Positions 29,936 through 39,976 of a stretch of 64,000 nucleotides of DNA are shown here, one piece after another. Source of the DNA: Uranotaenia lowii (lineage: Eukaryota > Arthropoda > Insecta > Diptera > Culicidae). The stretch is from positions 426,727,324-426,791,323 of the forward strand of contig NC_073692.1 of assembly GCF_029784155.1 (NCBI RefSeq), written 5' to 3'. Below the pieces are notes generated by a model. The model did no database searches, was not told the origin of the DNA, and was given only the letters and a program-made list of their open reading frames with translations. Each line of letters starts with the position of its first letter. The first letter of the stretch is position 1. Made by a program: the position numbers and the translations under genes.

Positions 29936-31757
29936 TTTATTATTAGTTGGGTCCATGGGTGCAATTGGTTGACTCTAGCTAGATACTATGTGCCCCTACG
30001 CCATAAAGTCCACCTGGGGCCTCTGGTCTTCTCTGACGACTCGAGGTCCGGTATTTACTCGTACCTCGAGCCTCGCTTGGTTCCCACGACTATCGTGCGC
30101 TCCGCTTCTGTTCGAGACCACTGCAAGAGACCAACGACCTCTCCTCTAAAGACTCGAAATATTGGCTCCGCTTGGTTTGACTCGAGGCCCTCTCCTGTTT
30201 GCCCGTTCGTGTGCCGAATCAAGAGCAGCTTATCCTGGACATGAGCCTGTCAAAACACACGTCCGGGGCTTTACGAAACTACTCGGATAATTCCCGGCGC
30301 AGACGTCATCCAACACCGACTCGAGTGACTCACCCGCTGTCGACGTGAAGTCACTCCACCGCGACGTGAAAGCTCTTCCCCCCTACGAGTTCGACTGCGG
30401 AGAAGGTCTTGTCTTATCCCCACAGCCTCCGTCGCAGAGGGCGCATTCGACTCGAACATTCCGCGACGGTAACGGAGGAGGTATCCTACACAGGAACACA
30501 CCCACGCGACATCCTTCGCACGATGTTGTCGGCTGTCGTGTCTGGTCCGCAGGCGGCAAGCATGTTAGTGCGTAACCCTTCGAACCTCGGACAGTTGAAC
30601 ACTACGTGCTCTGGTGTCTCAACTGTGTCACCGCAGGTTTAGCAGAACGGCGAGGCCACGTGTCCAAACCGATGGTGGTACTGCATGAAGCAACCATGAC
30701 CAGCCAAGAACTGTGTTAGGGATCAAGCGATGCACGTACCGAGCTGTCCCACTGGTGCTGCCAGCTGGACATCGAGGCCTCTCTGGTCTGTTTCCGAACA
30801 TCGGACATGTGTCTGACCTCGTAGCAGAAGATATTTTCCTCTAGCAAGACCGAAATGGGCATGACCCCCGCTACATCAGCAGCTACCGAGGACACCGTTC
30901 GGTATGCGCTGATACCTCGCAGGTTCATCAGCCGCTGCACACTGTAGAGCTTTTGCAGATTACACTGCCTGTTCAAGGCCGCTCCGTACCGCATAATGGA
31001 CGAGGTCACACTCGCCAGGACCGTCCTTCTTCTGCCGCGGATCGCCGAGTTGTTCGACATGGCCCGTGAAAGGACTGCTGTCGCCATTGCCGCTCTGTTA
31101 CAGGCGTAGTCGACGTGGGCCGTAAAGCTCAGCTGGTCGTCGATCGACACCTACAGGTACTTGATCGCCTGCTCGGATTCGATTGCGCACGGTCCAGCTG
31201 CAATCGTCCCTAATTGTGCTGAAATCAGGTTGGTGATCAGCATCACCAGACGCAAGCTCTTGGAGCGCATCCTCCTTTCCACCTTCTCAATCGCTACTGT
31301 GACGAGTAGCTGGACCTCTTCGGTTGATGGGCCCGATGCCAGGAGAACCAGGTCGTCGGCAAATCCCAAAAGTCTCACTCCCGTGGGGAGACGCAGTCTT
31401 AGCAGTTCGTCGTAAACGATGTTCCACAATACCGGGCCAAGTATCGATCCTTGTGGAACCCTTGCCGAGACACTCACTGTTTCAGACCCTCACTGGTCAT
31501 ATACTGTAGTTGGCGATTACGGAAGTAACACTCCACCATCCTACAGGTATATGCCAGGGTGACAACTGCGTAAAACCGGTCTCCTCTCCTCTTCTTAAGT
31601 CTGGCTTCGTCTGCCCTTTCTATGACACGTCGAATGGCATCCACCGTACTGCGGCCTTTCCGAAAACCAAACTGTTTATCAGATAGACTGTTCACTCCTT
31701 CGGTGTATAGCGGTGTCCTACTCTGGATTACCTTCTCTAGCACCTTCCCAGCTAACA
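29936..31757 (-). pseudogene. R1-clade non-LTR retrotransposon fragment, 5'-truncated and broken
   Basis: On the minus strand, three frames carry RT pieces: SLSDKQFGFRKGRSTVDAIR (31710-31610 area), RVPQGSILGPVLWNIVYDEL and FADDLVLLASGP (31477-31290), and a post-RT stretch with FTAHVDYACNRAAMATAVLS down to WQHQWD (31150-30716). The core between FYAVVTL and the YFRNRQL region has lost about 25-30 codons including the DVxNAF box, and GVPQGS has become RVPQGS. The 3' UTR (30640-29950) is GC-richer than its surroundings and ends in an A-rich tail (AATAATAAAAAAAAT on the minus strand). The copy at 46412-48430 is the same family. Confidence 0.82.
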
Positions 31758-31799
31758 TGAAATCGTAATAAAAATGATAATCCAAATCGACTATTAAGA

Positions 31800-32165
31800 C
31801 ATTTTCAATAACCATCGTAAACCCGTTGGTATTGAGTGATTTTCTATCATTCATTTACGACATGCTTTGCCCAAAAAAAATTGAATCGGATAGCAGCTTG
31901 TCAATTCGTAAATATGTTGAGAATCTGTCCATTTGACATAAACGATTTGAGCTACATATCTAAAAGTGAACTGATTTACGATAAATAGGCGGTCCTTCAA
32001 TTGACACTCTATCCGGTCTCTCCCTTTCTTCCTTTGACTGGTTCGTAAAAAGTAAATCCCACCTTCAGAGCTATAGCGTGGAACAGTTGAATTGGCATCG
32101 TGGTAAGATATCGGACAGCGAACTCGGAGGACTGGAATTCAAATCTCGGTAGAGGACATTTCTTT
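31800..32165 (+). mobile_element. Dispersed repeat with tRNA-like 3' part (family B), copy 1
   Basis: Shares with 44600-44870 (inverted) the blocks ATTGAGTGATTTTCTATCAT, CGGATAGCAGCTTGTCAATT, GGCGGTCCTTCAATTGACAC and a terminal tRNA-like part. The latter has GGCATCGTGGTAAGATATCG and CTGGAATTCAAATCTCGGT. A- and B-box-like positions are about 32095 and 32140. The tRNA-like part comes after, not before, the shared body, which is unlike a normal SINE. Confidence 0.55.
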
Positions 32166-32583
32166 TCGTTTTACTCAAATTACTTAAAATCGTTTATTTT
32201 GCTTTTTGTGGAGGAATCGAATCCTTGGCATCTTGTCATTGTATACTATAAACATCGCCTCCAGTTTTGTAGCTATATGCTATTTTGGTAAGTTTTATAC
32301 AATATTTGTTTGAATAATTCTGTTGCTCCTGTTTCGATGTACCTGCTTAAAAGTTTGCTGGGTTTTCGGCAGTATCCAGGAGTAATATCGAACGATAAGC
32401 TGATAGGTCACATGGTGGCTTAACCGGTTTCGGCAGGAGCACCAATCGCTGCCGCCTTCACACGGGCTGACGATCTGTGGAAGATAGAAATCGATAAGTG
32501 GTATATAATGATTGGCAAAATTAACAGAAAATATACCAAAAAATACCTATAAATGTGACCATTTTCCTTCCATGCATCCAAAA
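32166..32583. other. Non-coding spacer
   Basis: No gene seen. A GGTTTCGGCAGGAGC phrase occurs near 32428. Nothing else is recognised. Confidence 0.35.
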
Positions 32584-32648
32584 CCAACCAAAACAGAACC
32601 TTTGAAAGTACCACGGCACGGTACTTTCAAAGGTTCTGTTTTGGTTGG
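32584..32648. repeat. Perfect 29-bp inverted repeat with a 7-nt loop
   Basis: Arms 32584-32612 and 32620-32648 are exact complements by eye (CCAACCAAAACAGAACC... inwards). The loop is ACGGCAC. Nothing around it suggests a transposon end. Confidence 0.85.
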
Positions 32649-32763
32649 ATCTGGATTTCTGCCGTTACGCGAAAACTGTGATGGACTAATAAAAAGTAAA
32701 TAATTATTCAGAATTCAATAATTTTAACTTCAATTCATTTGTCAATTACTAATTTAACACTTC
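32649..32763. other. Short spacer before the 22-bp target duplication
   Basis: No feature recognised. Confidence 0.3.
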
Positions 32764-32785
32764 AACAAGTTGGTAGCCATTTTAA

Positions 32786-34961
32786 GGACTTGGTAGGCTG
32801 TGGCTGAACGTGACGGTTGGATTTTTTTCGGGCAGAACATTTTTTAATCATCAAATTGAGAAAAATTTATGAGTTTTCAAGTGCTTAAATGAAGAAAATT
32901 GAAGTTTTCTGTTGAAAATGTGATCTGAAAATTGATATTTTCTAAAGTGAAACAGTGCACGGGGCAAGCGCTACACCACCCAGATTGCCCAGGAATGCTA
33001 CGACCCAGATGATGAAGGAAAATTTACTGCTTTTATGGTGATTTAGTTTCGGAAAATGTAACCGGTCGGACTCTGAAAATTTGGCCCACCCAAAAGAAGA
33101 CCTTACAAGTAGCTTTGGTTCCTGCTAAACCGGCAGTTTTCCCAACATCAACCCCTGTTCCTGTGTTCTGAATCATCTGTAATCCCTTTGATTTGGTGAG
33201 CTCGTTCTTTATTATTTTTAATCTGTTTTTTTTCTTTTTGACTAAAGCCCTACATAATTCTATGAAGCGTTTGGCTTGGAATTACGCGCTTCATTCCTCC
33301 CTGTTCTTGTTATTTTGCAAAATCAAAGTTCCCACATTCTTTGTTACAAGGACAACTTTGAAAATTGGACAAAATTTCCACCCACTCTTAATTTTTCGTC
33401 AACATCATCAAAATGTGTCAAAAACAAAATTAATTATTTCAAAATGTTACATACCTCACTAAACTGAAAATACATTCTTTAAAAAAACAAATTAGAGATG
33501 AGCCTAAGAAACTATGAAGCGTATCTAGCACAAGAACATAGAGGTAGGAGGATATAAAGGGAAATATTTTATTTGCGGATTTAAAAGTACTGTCCATCCA
33601 GAAAAGCAAAACACTTTACATTGATCTTACACAGAAGCAAGCTCCCGATTTTTTTTTAAATTTTGTTTAATTTGGTTTTTCATATTTGATTGATTCCTGG
33701 CACAGATAATTTGTTATTTGACATACATTTTCTTCAAAATTTATTAAAAAAAATTCAGAAAACCCGGAAACACAACCAAATCGTTAAAAAGATGTGAATG
33801 AACTTGAGAAATCTCAGCAAAATATGATTTAATAAAAGTTTTGTAATTTTTTTTTACATTTTTGTAATTAAGAGATTAGAAAATATTTCATTCACATAGT
33901 TTAACTTACTGGTGATTCTCCGGGTGAACTAATGCAAATTTAATGCGATTACCATATCTCAAAATCAATACATCAAATCCGAATTGAAATTTCCTTAGTT
34001 GATAACCTTGATTTAATTTTTTTCTAAATAAACAGTGTCAACCTTTATTGATTATTCAAAATATTAGAATCAAAGAGTTTTTAAAAAGGCATTAAGCATA
34101 TGAAACAGTTTGGAATTTTTTTTTTCTCTTAATGTTATAACATAATCCATTTTTAGTTGCTTTCCGTCTTCAACCATTAAAGCCCTTTTGTAAACTCTTT
34201 GCTTCAACAGGGATCAAGGTTAGGAAAAAGAGCTAGTTTATCAAGGAGGAAAATTGGGTGGTATTGATTTGCTTCCAATATATTATTCTATTCATTTTTA
34301 TTGGACGTTTATGAAATGCCTCATAGAAACAGGAGTTTCCTTAGGAAATGTCTAGGAGCGTAGGAGGTGTAGGACAATCTTGATCGCACCATTTACCAAA
34401 ATGGATCCAGATCTTTACCTTTAACCAACTAACACAACCCCTTCCTTGGATACTTGAATATGGATTCGCAGACGTATAGACGGTTTCCATAGATTGTGAT
34501 ACTAACCTATCTCTGGTTCTGACTATTTCAATTTTTTTGAGTATGCAGGAGCGAGAGGTTGCCAGTTGAACTTAAAGAGTATCTTACTAACAATCCTTCC
34601 CTTCCCCCCATTGACTACTAGGACGTGGCCGGCGCCGTTATTAATCATATAAAAAAGGGAGAGCATTAGTTTTGTGCAATGAGAACGGCTGCTAATCCCA
34701 AGCACCATTCTTTTGGACTTAGTGCAAAATTGATGGCCTCGATTAATCACGGAGTAGCAACCATTGGCGACGTGGAACTTGTTCTGCTTAGCCACGCCAG
34801 CGATCATAAAATTCGAAATGTATAGATTGAAAAAAAATGTAAAAAAAGAAGTTCCTCTAGAATCGATTTGAAAAAAAAAAACCTGTAATGAAGCATTTCG
34901 AGTTCAATGATTTAAGGTGGATATGAGTAGTCAATCAAGCTAAGCTAAGCTAAGCTAAGCT
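32786..34961 (+). mobile_element. 2.2-kb retroposon-like insertion with 22-bp target duplication and AAGCT tail
   Basis: The 22 nt at 32764-32785 (AACAAGTTGGTAGCC..TTTTAA) recur exactly at 34962-34983. The inserted segment ends in four to five copies of AAGCT (34936-34961), as LINE-type insertions with a simple-repeat tail do. No intact ORF is present. A weakly coding-like GC-balanced zone lies at 34500-34810 (with GGCCGGCGCCGTTATTAATC) and another at 32940-33170. It is probably an old, heavily decayed or internally deleted LINE. Confidence 0.65.
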
Positions 34962-34986
34962 AACAAGTTGGTAGCCATTTTAATTT

Positions 34987-35290
34987 GTGTTTTTTTTTTC
35001 ATCTTCTATATGTTCACGTGAGTGGAAATGGATTGGGCACACGCTGCGAAGAAATGAAAACGAGGTTTGCAGAGAGGCGCTAGAATGGAATCCAGAAGGA
35101 CATCGAAGAAGAGGCAGGCCCAGAAACTTGTGGCGGCGAAGCCTAGCCGCCGGAATCCGAACTGTCGACGAGGATCTTGACTGGGACCAAGTGAAGACGC
35201 TGGCTCCGGATCATCAACAGTGGAGGTCTTTTACCACGGCCCTATGCGACGAAGTATCGGCGCCGGAGTACATTAAGTAAGTATAAGTAA
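34987..35290 (+). pseudogene. C-terminal fragment of a non-LTR retrotransposon RT protein
   Basis: The frame encodes WKWIGHTLRRNENEVCREAL, EWNPEGHRRRGRPRNLWRRS and ..DQVKTLAPDHQQWRSFTTAL. This is the characteristic C-terminal tail of a LINE group often mis-annotated as host 'RNA-directed polymerase'. It stops at TAA and is followed by TAAGTATAAGTAAG, a short simple-repeat tail. No RT core is present, so it is a 5'-truncated insertion. A second, shorter fragment of the family is at 49590-49690. Confidence 0.75.
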
Positions 35291-35319
35291 GTTCTACATG
35301 TTTAACTCCATATTTAAAA

Positions 35320-36080
35320 GGATTATGATAAATTACACAAAACCACAAAGTTCACATGCAGGTGGAAACAATTTAAGAGCTAATTTTGATAAATTTGGGT
35401 TCCTGAATCCAAATATGCTTTTTTTAAAATAACTTTTAAAAATAGGTCAAAATCATATTAGAAATATCTGCAGTTTTTGACAAAACTGTTGAACATTTTT
35501 GTAATGTTTAAAGTAAAGGTTTTAAATCAATATAAAACTTTCCCAAAGACCACAAGTTATTTAGATTTCTACGAAAAAAGCTTTCTTTTTTTTACTTTTA
35601 CACATCTCTTAAATATGGAAATGTTCACGAATTTTTAAAGTTAAAATAAATTTTATTATTTTTATAAAGCACAAATCTAATCGTTTTGCGGACTTCTACA
35701 AATTTGTTAAATGAAATAAAACCTTTTTTTTTAATTTCTTAAGTAATGACAGAAATACTTGTAATGATAACTTTGTTTTTTTTTTTAATTATAAAGTTCA
35801 ATGAATTAAGAATAACTATAGGAAAAATATTATTCCTTGAGATCATTAAGCATAGTACACTATTTCAGAATTACTTTTGTTTCTTCACCAGATTCATTTT
35901 GTTTATACAAAAAATCAAATTTCCCAGCTGTACTTTGTCAGCATAAGCTGAAAGATAAATCGAAATTTTGATAACTGGAAGAATTTGAATACTAACATGG
36001 TTTTATCTCTGTCTTTGATCACTTTTAAAATTAAACTAAACATTATCTTCATTTTCCAAATAAAGTTCAATCGTCAACTA
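35320..36080 (+). repeat. Unclassified dispersed AT-rich repeat (family U), copy 2
   Basis: Block order matches 10805-11500 and 53600-54250: GATAAATTACACAAAACCACAAAG, GAGCTAATTTT, GTTGAACATTTTTG, CACAAGTTATTTAGATTTCT, AAATGAAATAAAACC, TAATGACAGAAATACTTGTAA. No ORF, no terminal repeats. Confidence 0.55.
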
Positions 36081-36400
36081 TATGTTTTTTATAAATTCTC
36101 TTGAGTTCAAAATTGATATTTTTATCAAGACTTCACTTTTAAATCTTGATTAAATATTCTTTCTAGTTCAAGATATTTCCGTGGAATCCTGAAGGTTTCT
36201 TTTTCTGGTGTTAAGGAATTATTGATGACAAATGTGTAAACTAGACTTCTTAAATTTTTTTTTTTTATATTTCTCGTATTTGGTACGCAATGTGTGTCCG
36301 CAAAGAATAGAAGAGGGATACATCAATATTAATAGTGAGCATAGCACTATTTTTCGGTTTCGCTAGAACAATTGATGTCAAATTTTCTCGCAAACTTAAG
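36081..36400. other. AT-rich spacer
   Basis: No feature recognised. Confidence 0.3.
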
Positions 36401-36404
36401 CGTC

Positions 36405-37375
36405 GTTAAGCGGGGAGTAGGGTCTAACGGGTAAAAAAAAACACCATTCTCACGATTTTTTTTAGAGCGATCGTTCAAACAAATGTATTCCAATTATACA
36501 AAGCATTGTTAAAAGAACATTTAGTATTTTTTTCGTAGAAAAATATTGAAAAATGAGCCGGTGACGGAGCACTTTCGAGGATGCCTTTTAGAAAACAGGA
36601 TTTGCGGTGGACACTGTATCTCAGCCCAAAATCATCTGAAGTCAAAAAATCAGGGCAAAATATTTCCAATAGATGTATTTCTGGACCCCAACGATTTTAT
36701 TTAACCTAAAAAAAATTTTTATGAAATTTTTGTGGCTGTTTGAAGTAAAAACTACGATTGTTTCACGAAAAAATCCGCATTTTAATCTGTGAAATCTCCC
36801 CAAAGTAAAAAAAAAAAATCGGGGTTTGGTATTTTATATGTAGAAAATATGTTCCAAATTTGAAAAGAATCGAATAAGTAGTTTTCAAATGACGATGTCC
36901 ACTGACTTTAAAAATGTGCTTTCGAGAAAAACGCGTTTGAAGTTTCTGCTCTCTCTCTCTTGCAGTATTAGATAAGAGGAGATAAAGGCATATAATTTCT
37001 ACAGTTTTGCTTCGATTGACTTGAGAATTTGACACAACATTCTTGAAATGTTTTACAATAAGAAAATAGAAAAATAAAAAAATCGATTTTTTGAAGGTGT
37101 TAGACCAGGCATGTCAAACTCGTTTAGGTGTGCGGGCCGCATTAAATATGTTCTATGACGTAGAGGGCCGCAGCCAAAATCAGTTAAATCGGTACATTCA
37201 GCTTTAGTTTTTTTGCAGTAATATTTTACAAAAAAATCAGTGGTGTTTTTTTTTCGACAATTTAAGACGGGGCTACGCGGGCCGCATTGACCTAGGCAGC
37301 GGGCCGCATGCGGCCCGCGAACCCCCAGTTTGACATGCCTGTGTTAGACCCTACTCCCCACTTAAGCGAACCCTT
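36405..37375. mobile_element. TIR element (GTTAAGCGGGGAGTAGGGTC ends) with a hAT MITE in its right end
   Basis: The left end (about 36407-36430) reads GTTAAGCGGGGAGTAGGGTC followed by TAAC. The right end (37342-37373), interrupted by the hAT MITE, reads GTTAGACCCTACTCCCCACT then TAAGC, the inverse with one change. Internal sequence is non-coding. TTAAGC at both outer edges may be the target duplication. Confidence 0.55.
37106..37341. mobile_element. 236-bp hAT-type MITE with GGGCCGC-rich ends
   Basis: Ends CAGGCATGTCAAACT and AGTTTGACATGCCTG are inverted repeats. The 8-bp target duplication TGTTAGAC is exact (37098-37105, 37342-37349). Subterminal GCGGGCCGCA blocks are repeated in both orientations. 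It is inserted into the right terminus of the older TIR element. Confidence 0.85.
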
Positions 37376-37401
37376 AGAGATAACCAAATGATCTGAAAAT
37401 T

Positions 37402-37767
37402 TCGACAAAAATGACAAAAATGACAAAAATGACAAAAATGACAAAAATGACAAAAATGACAAAAATGACAAAAAGACAAAAATGACAAAAATGACAAAAA
37501 TGACAAAAATTACAAAAATGACAAAAATGACAAAAATTACAAAAATGACAAAAATGACAAAGATGACAAAAATGACAAAAATGACAAAAATGACAAAAAT
37601 GACAAAAATGACAAAAATGACAAAAATGACAAAAATGACAAAAATGACAAAAATGACAAAAATGACAAAAATGACAAAAATGACAAAAATGACAAAAATG
37701 ACAAAAATGACAAAAATGACAAAAATGACAAAAATGACAAAAATGACAAAAATGACAAAAATGACAT
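37402..37767. repeat. (TGACAAAAA)n 9-bp minisatellite, about 40 copies
   Basis: Nearly pure tandem 9-mers with a few variants (one shortened GACAAAAAGAC unit near 37470, two or three TTACAAAAA units, one AAGATGAC). Because the unit is a multiple of three without stops, both strands appear open; these ORFs are not genes. Confidence 0.95.
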
Positions 37768-38712
37768 GGCCAAGAAACGATCTCGGCTTCCAAGGTTTTG
37801 ATTCTTAAACATAATTCTCTGTAAACCACCCTCCTGTTCATATTTTTCTTAAAACGTAAAAAAAATAAATGGTCGGTCGTTTGACTGAGTATTAATAAAT
37901 TATTATTCCCTTTAAATGATACACATCCAATTAAAGTGATTATTCTATTGTTAGGATCATTCGAAGTCGAAAAAATTGTTTTTTTTTTCAACTTAATTGC
38001 TGTACAAAAAAAAAAATAAATAAATTAATCTTTAGTTTTTTTTTTTAATTATTTAGATAGGGTTCGAAGATTCTATTTGTGCAGTAAGGTTAAAAAATCT
38101 CAATTTCCCGACAAATTTCCCCTGATGAGTTCTTCTACAAATTTACTGCAAGGTAACATTGTCTAAACAAACCAGCAATAATTCCGCTAACGTTATCTTC
38201 GATTGAATCAAAGCAATCGAAAGATTCCCTTTTATTCAACTACAGTCGTTGAATTAAAAGGAATCTACCGATTGCTGTATTCAGCACAAAATTCAACAAA
38301 GTAGGCTCACGACATATATGAGCGTTTTCAATTATACTTAGTATAGTTAGTCGTGCTCGTACCATCTAAATTAAATTATAAAGTATGGATATCTAGTTAA
38401 ATAATTGTATGAAATTTCAAGCATTTTTGTAAATTTGTTCACAACTCCATTAATAAAAATGTGTAGTAAAACTTCTCAAAGGATCACATCCCGCTAATTC
38501 ACCTTAATCAAAACAGTATCCTTGGTATTGGTCCATCGTACAGCGACGAGAACACAAAGACACCACCACATGGACACCCTCGCCTAGAGTAGTTCGTGGG
38601 GGCGAAAAATTTTCATTCAAGGATTCGATTCTCAGGTGACTGCACCATTTTTCGCGTTTTCCATGTGATCAGTTTGGTATTTTTGCAAAATTTAGCAAAA
38701 TAGTAATCAAAT
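37768..38712. other. Spacer upstream of the LAMP gene, containing a hairpin
   Basis: AT-rich, no gene. An imperfect hairpin lies at 38212-38276 (separate entry). The last ~200 bp are less AT-rich (AACACAAAGACACCACCACA) and probably hold the promoter and 5' UTR of the gene starting at 38713, but no element can be fixed by eye. Confidence 0.4.
38212..38276. ncRNA. Imperfect 29-bp hairpin resembling a microRNA precursor (candidate)
   Basis: Left arm AGCAATCGAAAGATTCCC.. and right arm ..GGAATCTACCGATTGCT fold with about four mismatches, loop TACAGTC. Length, small loop and scattered mismatches fit a pre-miRNA, but I recognise no known miRNA seed and have no expression evidence. Confidence 0.3.
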
Positions 38713-38758
38713 ATGGAGAAAATATGCGAAACTCTAGTCTTGCTGACAGTTATTATTG
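38713..38758 (+). CDS. Lamp1: LAMP-family lysosomal membrane glycoprotein, exon 1 (signal peptide start)
   Basis: Seven exons (38713-38758, 38841-38938, 39085-39210, 39275-39388, 39453-39647, 39707-39915, 39977-40019) give 831 nt, 276 residues, with GT-AG borders and matching phases throughout. The family is type I lysosomal/late endosomal membrane glycoproteins that protect and organise the membrane. Exon 1 gives MEKICETLVLLTVIIG, the start of a signal peptide completed by exon 2. ATG context AAATATGG. Assignment rests on the four Cys of one LAMP luminal domain (TCILIQ, ECWEDE, TCDQE, FQCSAT), a PIAVG at the start of the membrane span as in LAMP1/2, and a tail ending YGTMA. It could be another LAMP paralogue rather than the Lamp1 orthologue. 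Confidence 0.82.
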
Positions 38759-38840
38759 GTGAGTTGTTGGTGTTGTTCGCGGAAAATTCCAGTTCGAGGT
38801 TAAAAGGATTGATTCATTGTTTAAATTTTCTGTTCCATAG

Positions 38841-38938
38841 GAATTTTCCTAAGCTTTACGTCAGCCTTGCAGCTAGAGGGTTTGTCAACCAAAAAGCCAA
38901 GAATTACAAAATATACGCTGAAGCCCACGACCAATAGT
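38841..38938 (+). CDS. Lamp1: LAMP-family gene, exon 2 (signal peptide end and Thr-rich linker)
   Basis: Acceptor GTTCCATAG, donor AGT|GTAAGT. Completes the signal peptide (GIFLSFTSA, probable cleavage near residue 24-26) and encodes a basic, Thr-rich linker LEGLSTKKPRITKYTLKPTT, where O-glycosylation would be usual in the family. Phase 1 in, phase 0 out. Confidence 0.78.
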
Positions 38939-39084
38939 GTAAGTAGAATTCTGTGGTTATAAAATTGTAAAATCCTGTTGTGACGAAAAGATTTGCCCAC
39001 GAAATGATGGGAAGTAAAATATCGATTTTTCTATCCTTCCACCCTCGTGCGTGCGAAACATCGTTCGACTTCCACTATTATCAG

Positions 39085-39210
39085 GCTACGGCTGTTCCAT
39101 CATCGCTTTCGCTCTATAGGTTAAATGGCACGTCTGGTGCAACATGTATTCTTATACAAACTGACGGACTTTTGAGCATCCAGTATCGCGATAAGTATGG
39201 TGAAGATAAG
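39085..39210 (+). CDS. Lamp1: LAMP-family gene, exon 3 (start of luminal domain)
   Basis: Acceptor TATTATCAG, donor AAG|GTAATT. Encodes LYRLNGTSGATCILIQTDGL, with the first conserved Cys and an NGT glycosylation sequon, then SIQYRDKYGEDK. An alternative acceptor at 39119 would give a phase 2 start that does not fit exon 2. Confidence 0.8.
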
Positions 39211-39274
39211 GTAATTTAATCAATGAATTTTATAATGAAAATTAAATCAATCAACTATAACTGTTCTATTTCAG

Positions 39275-39388
39275 GAAGCGGATACCTTTATGCCGGACCA
39301 AATGGATATATCGGGAGAGTGCTGGGAAGATGAATCGCGAATTGCTCTAGGATGGAAAGGATTTGTTCTCAATATTTATTTCTCGAAG
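39275..39388 (+). CDS. Lamp1: LAMP-family gene, exon 4
   Basis: Acceptor CTATTTCAG, donor AAG|GTGAGA; 38 codons in phase 0. Carries the second Cys (SGECWEDESR) and the LGWKGFVLNIYFSK beta strand. Confidence 0.82.
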
Positions 39389-39452
39389 GTGAGACTTCAA
39401 TTCCTAGAAAGTTTTTAATATAAAATTTTCATCCGTTTAAATATCTTTTTAG

Positions 39453-39647
39453 ACGCCAGGTGGCGAAAGATGGTATATCAACAACGTAGATCTCGCATAT
39501 TCATCGTCGAACAAGATTTTCGAACATATTGATCGTCCAGGCTTAGACGTTAAGCTATCGACGCCATCAGGAACACTACTATTTCCCACTCCAGTTGGAA
39601 AGTCATACACCTGCGACCAGGAAGTTGTGATAACTATGTACTCACAG
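39453..39647 (+). CDS. Lamp1: LAMP-family gene, exon 5
   Basis: Acceptor ATCTTTTTAG, donor CAG|GTAATA; 65 codons in phase 0. Encodes RWYINNVDLAYSSSNKIFEH and FPTPVGKSYTCDQEVVITMY, with the third Cys, in the order expected of a LAMP domain. Confidence 0.83.
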
Positions 39648-39706
39648 GTAATATAAATGTCATATGTAACTTTCATGATGAAAATCTAATATACTTCAAT
39701 CCACAG

Positions 39707-39915
39707 GATGAGCATGATAAGGCAGGCCATTTGGCAAAACTCTATCTAAGAGAGTTGCGAATGCAGAGCTTCATGTACAAATCCTCCAATCTTTGGGGAC
39801 CAACCTTCCAGTGTAGTGCTACCGGAACATACCGAGACGAAACTGCTCCTATAGCCGTTGGATCCACCCTGGCCGTTGCTACGGTTTGTACTGTTGTTGG
39901 CTACGGTTTGTGGAG
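39707..39915 (+). CDS. Lamp1: LAMP-family gene, exon 6 (fourth Cys and membrane span)
   Basis: Acceptor AATCCACAG, donor GAG|GTAATC, phase 0 in and 2 out. Encodes LRELRMQSFMYKSS, GPTFQCSATG (fourth Cys), then the membrane span PIAVGSTLAVATVCTVVGYG. The PIAVG at the border of the span is shared with LAMP1/LAMP2. Confidence 0.85.
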
Positions 39916-39976
39916 GTAATCAAACCCTGCGAAGACAAAAAATCTGATTTTTAATGTCATCAAACTTTTATTTCAG

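Noticed and set aside
30271..30642. Short overlapping ORFs on both strands
   Set aside because: They fall in the 3' UTR of the R1-clade fragment; no motif.
37374..37991. Long ORFs on both strands over 37402-37767 (MTK-type and FCH/FLS-type repeats)
   Set aside because: They are the translation of a 9-bp tandem repeat without stop codons; open in several frames on both strands and therefore not genes.
39119..39120. Alternative acceptor CTCTATAG for LAMP exon 3
   Set aside because: It would need phase 2, which does not match the phase 0 end of exon 2; the acceptor at 39084 fits.
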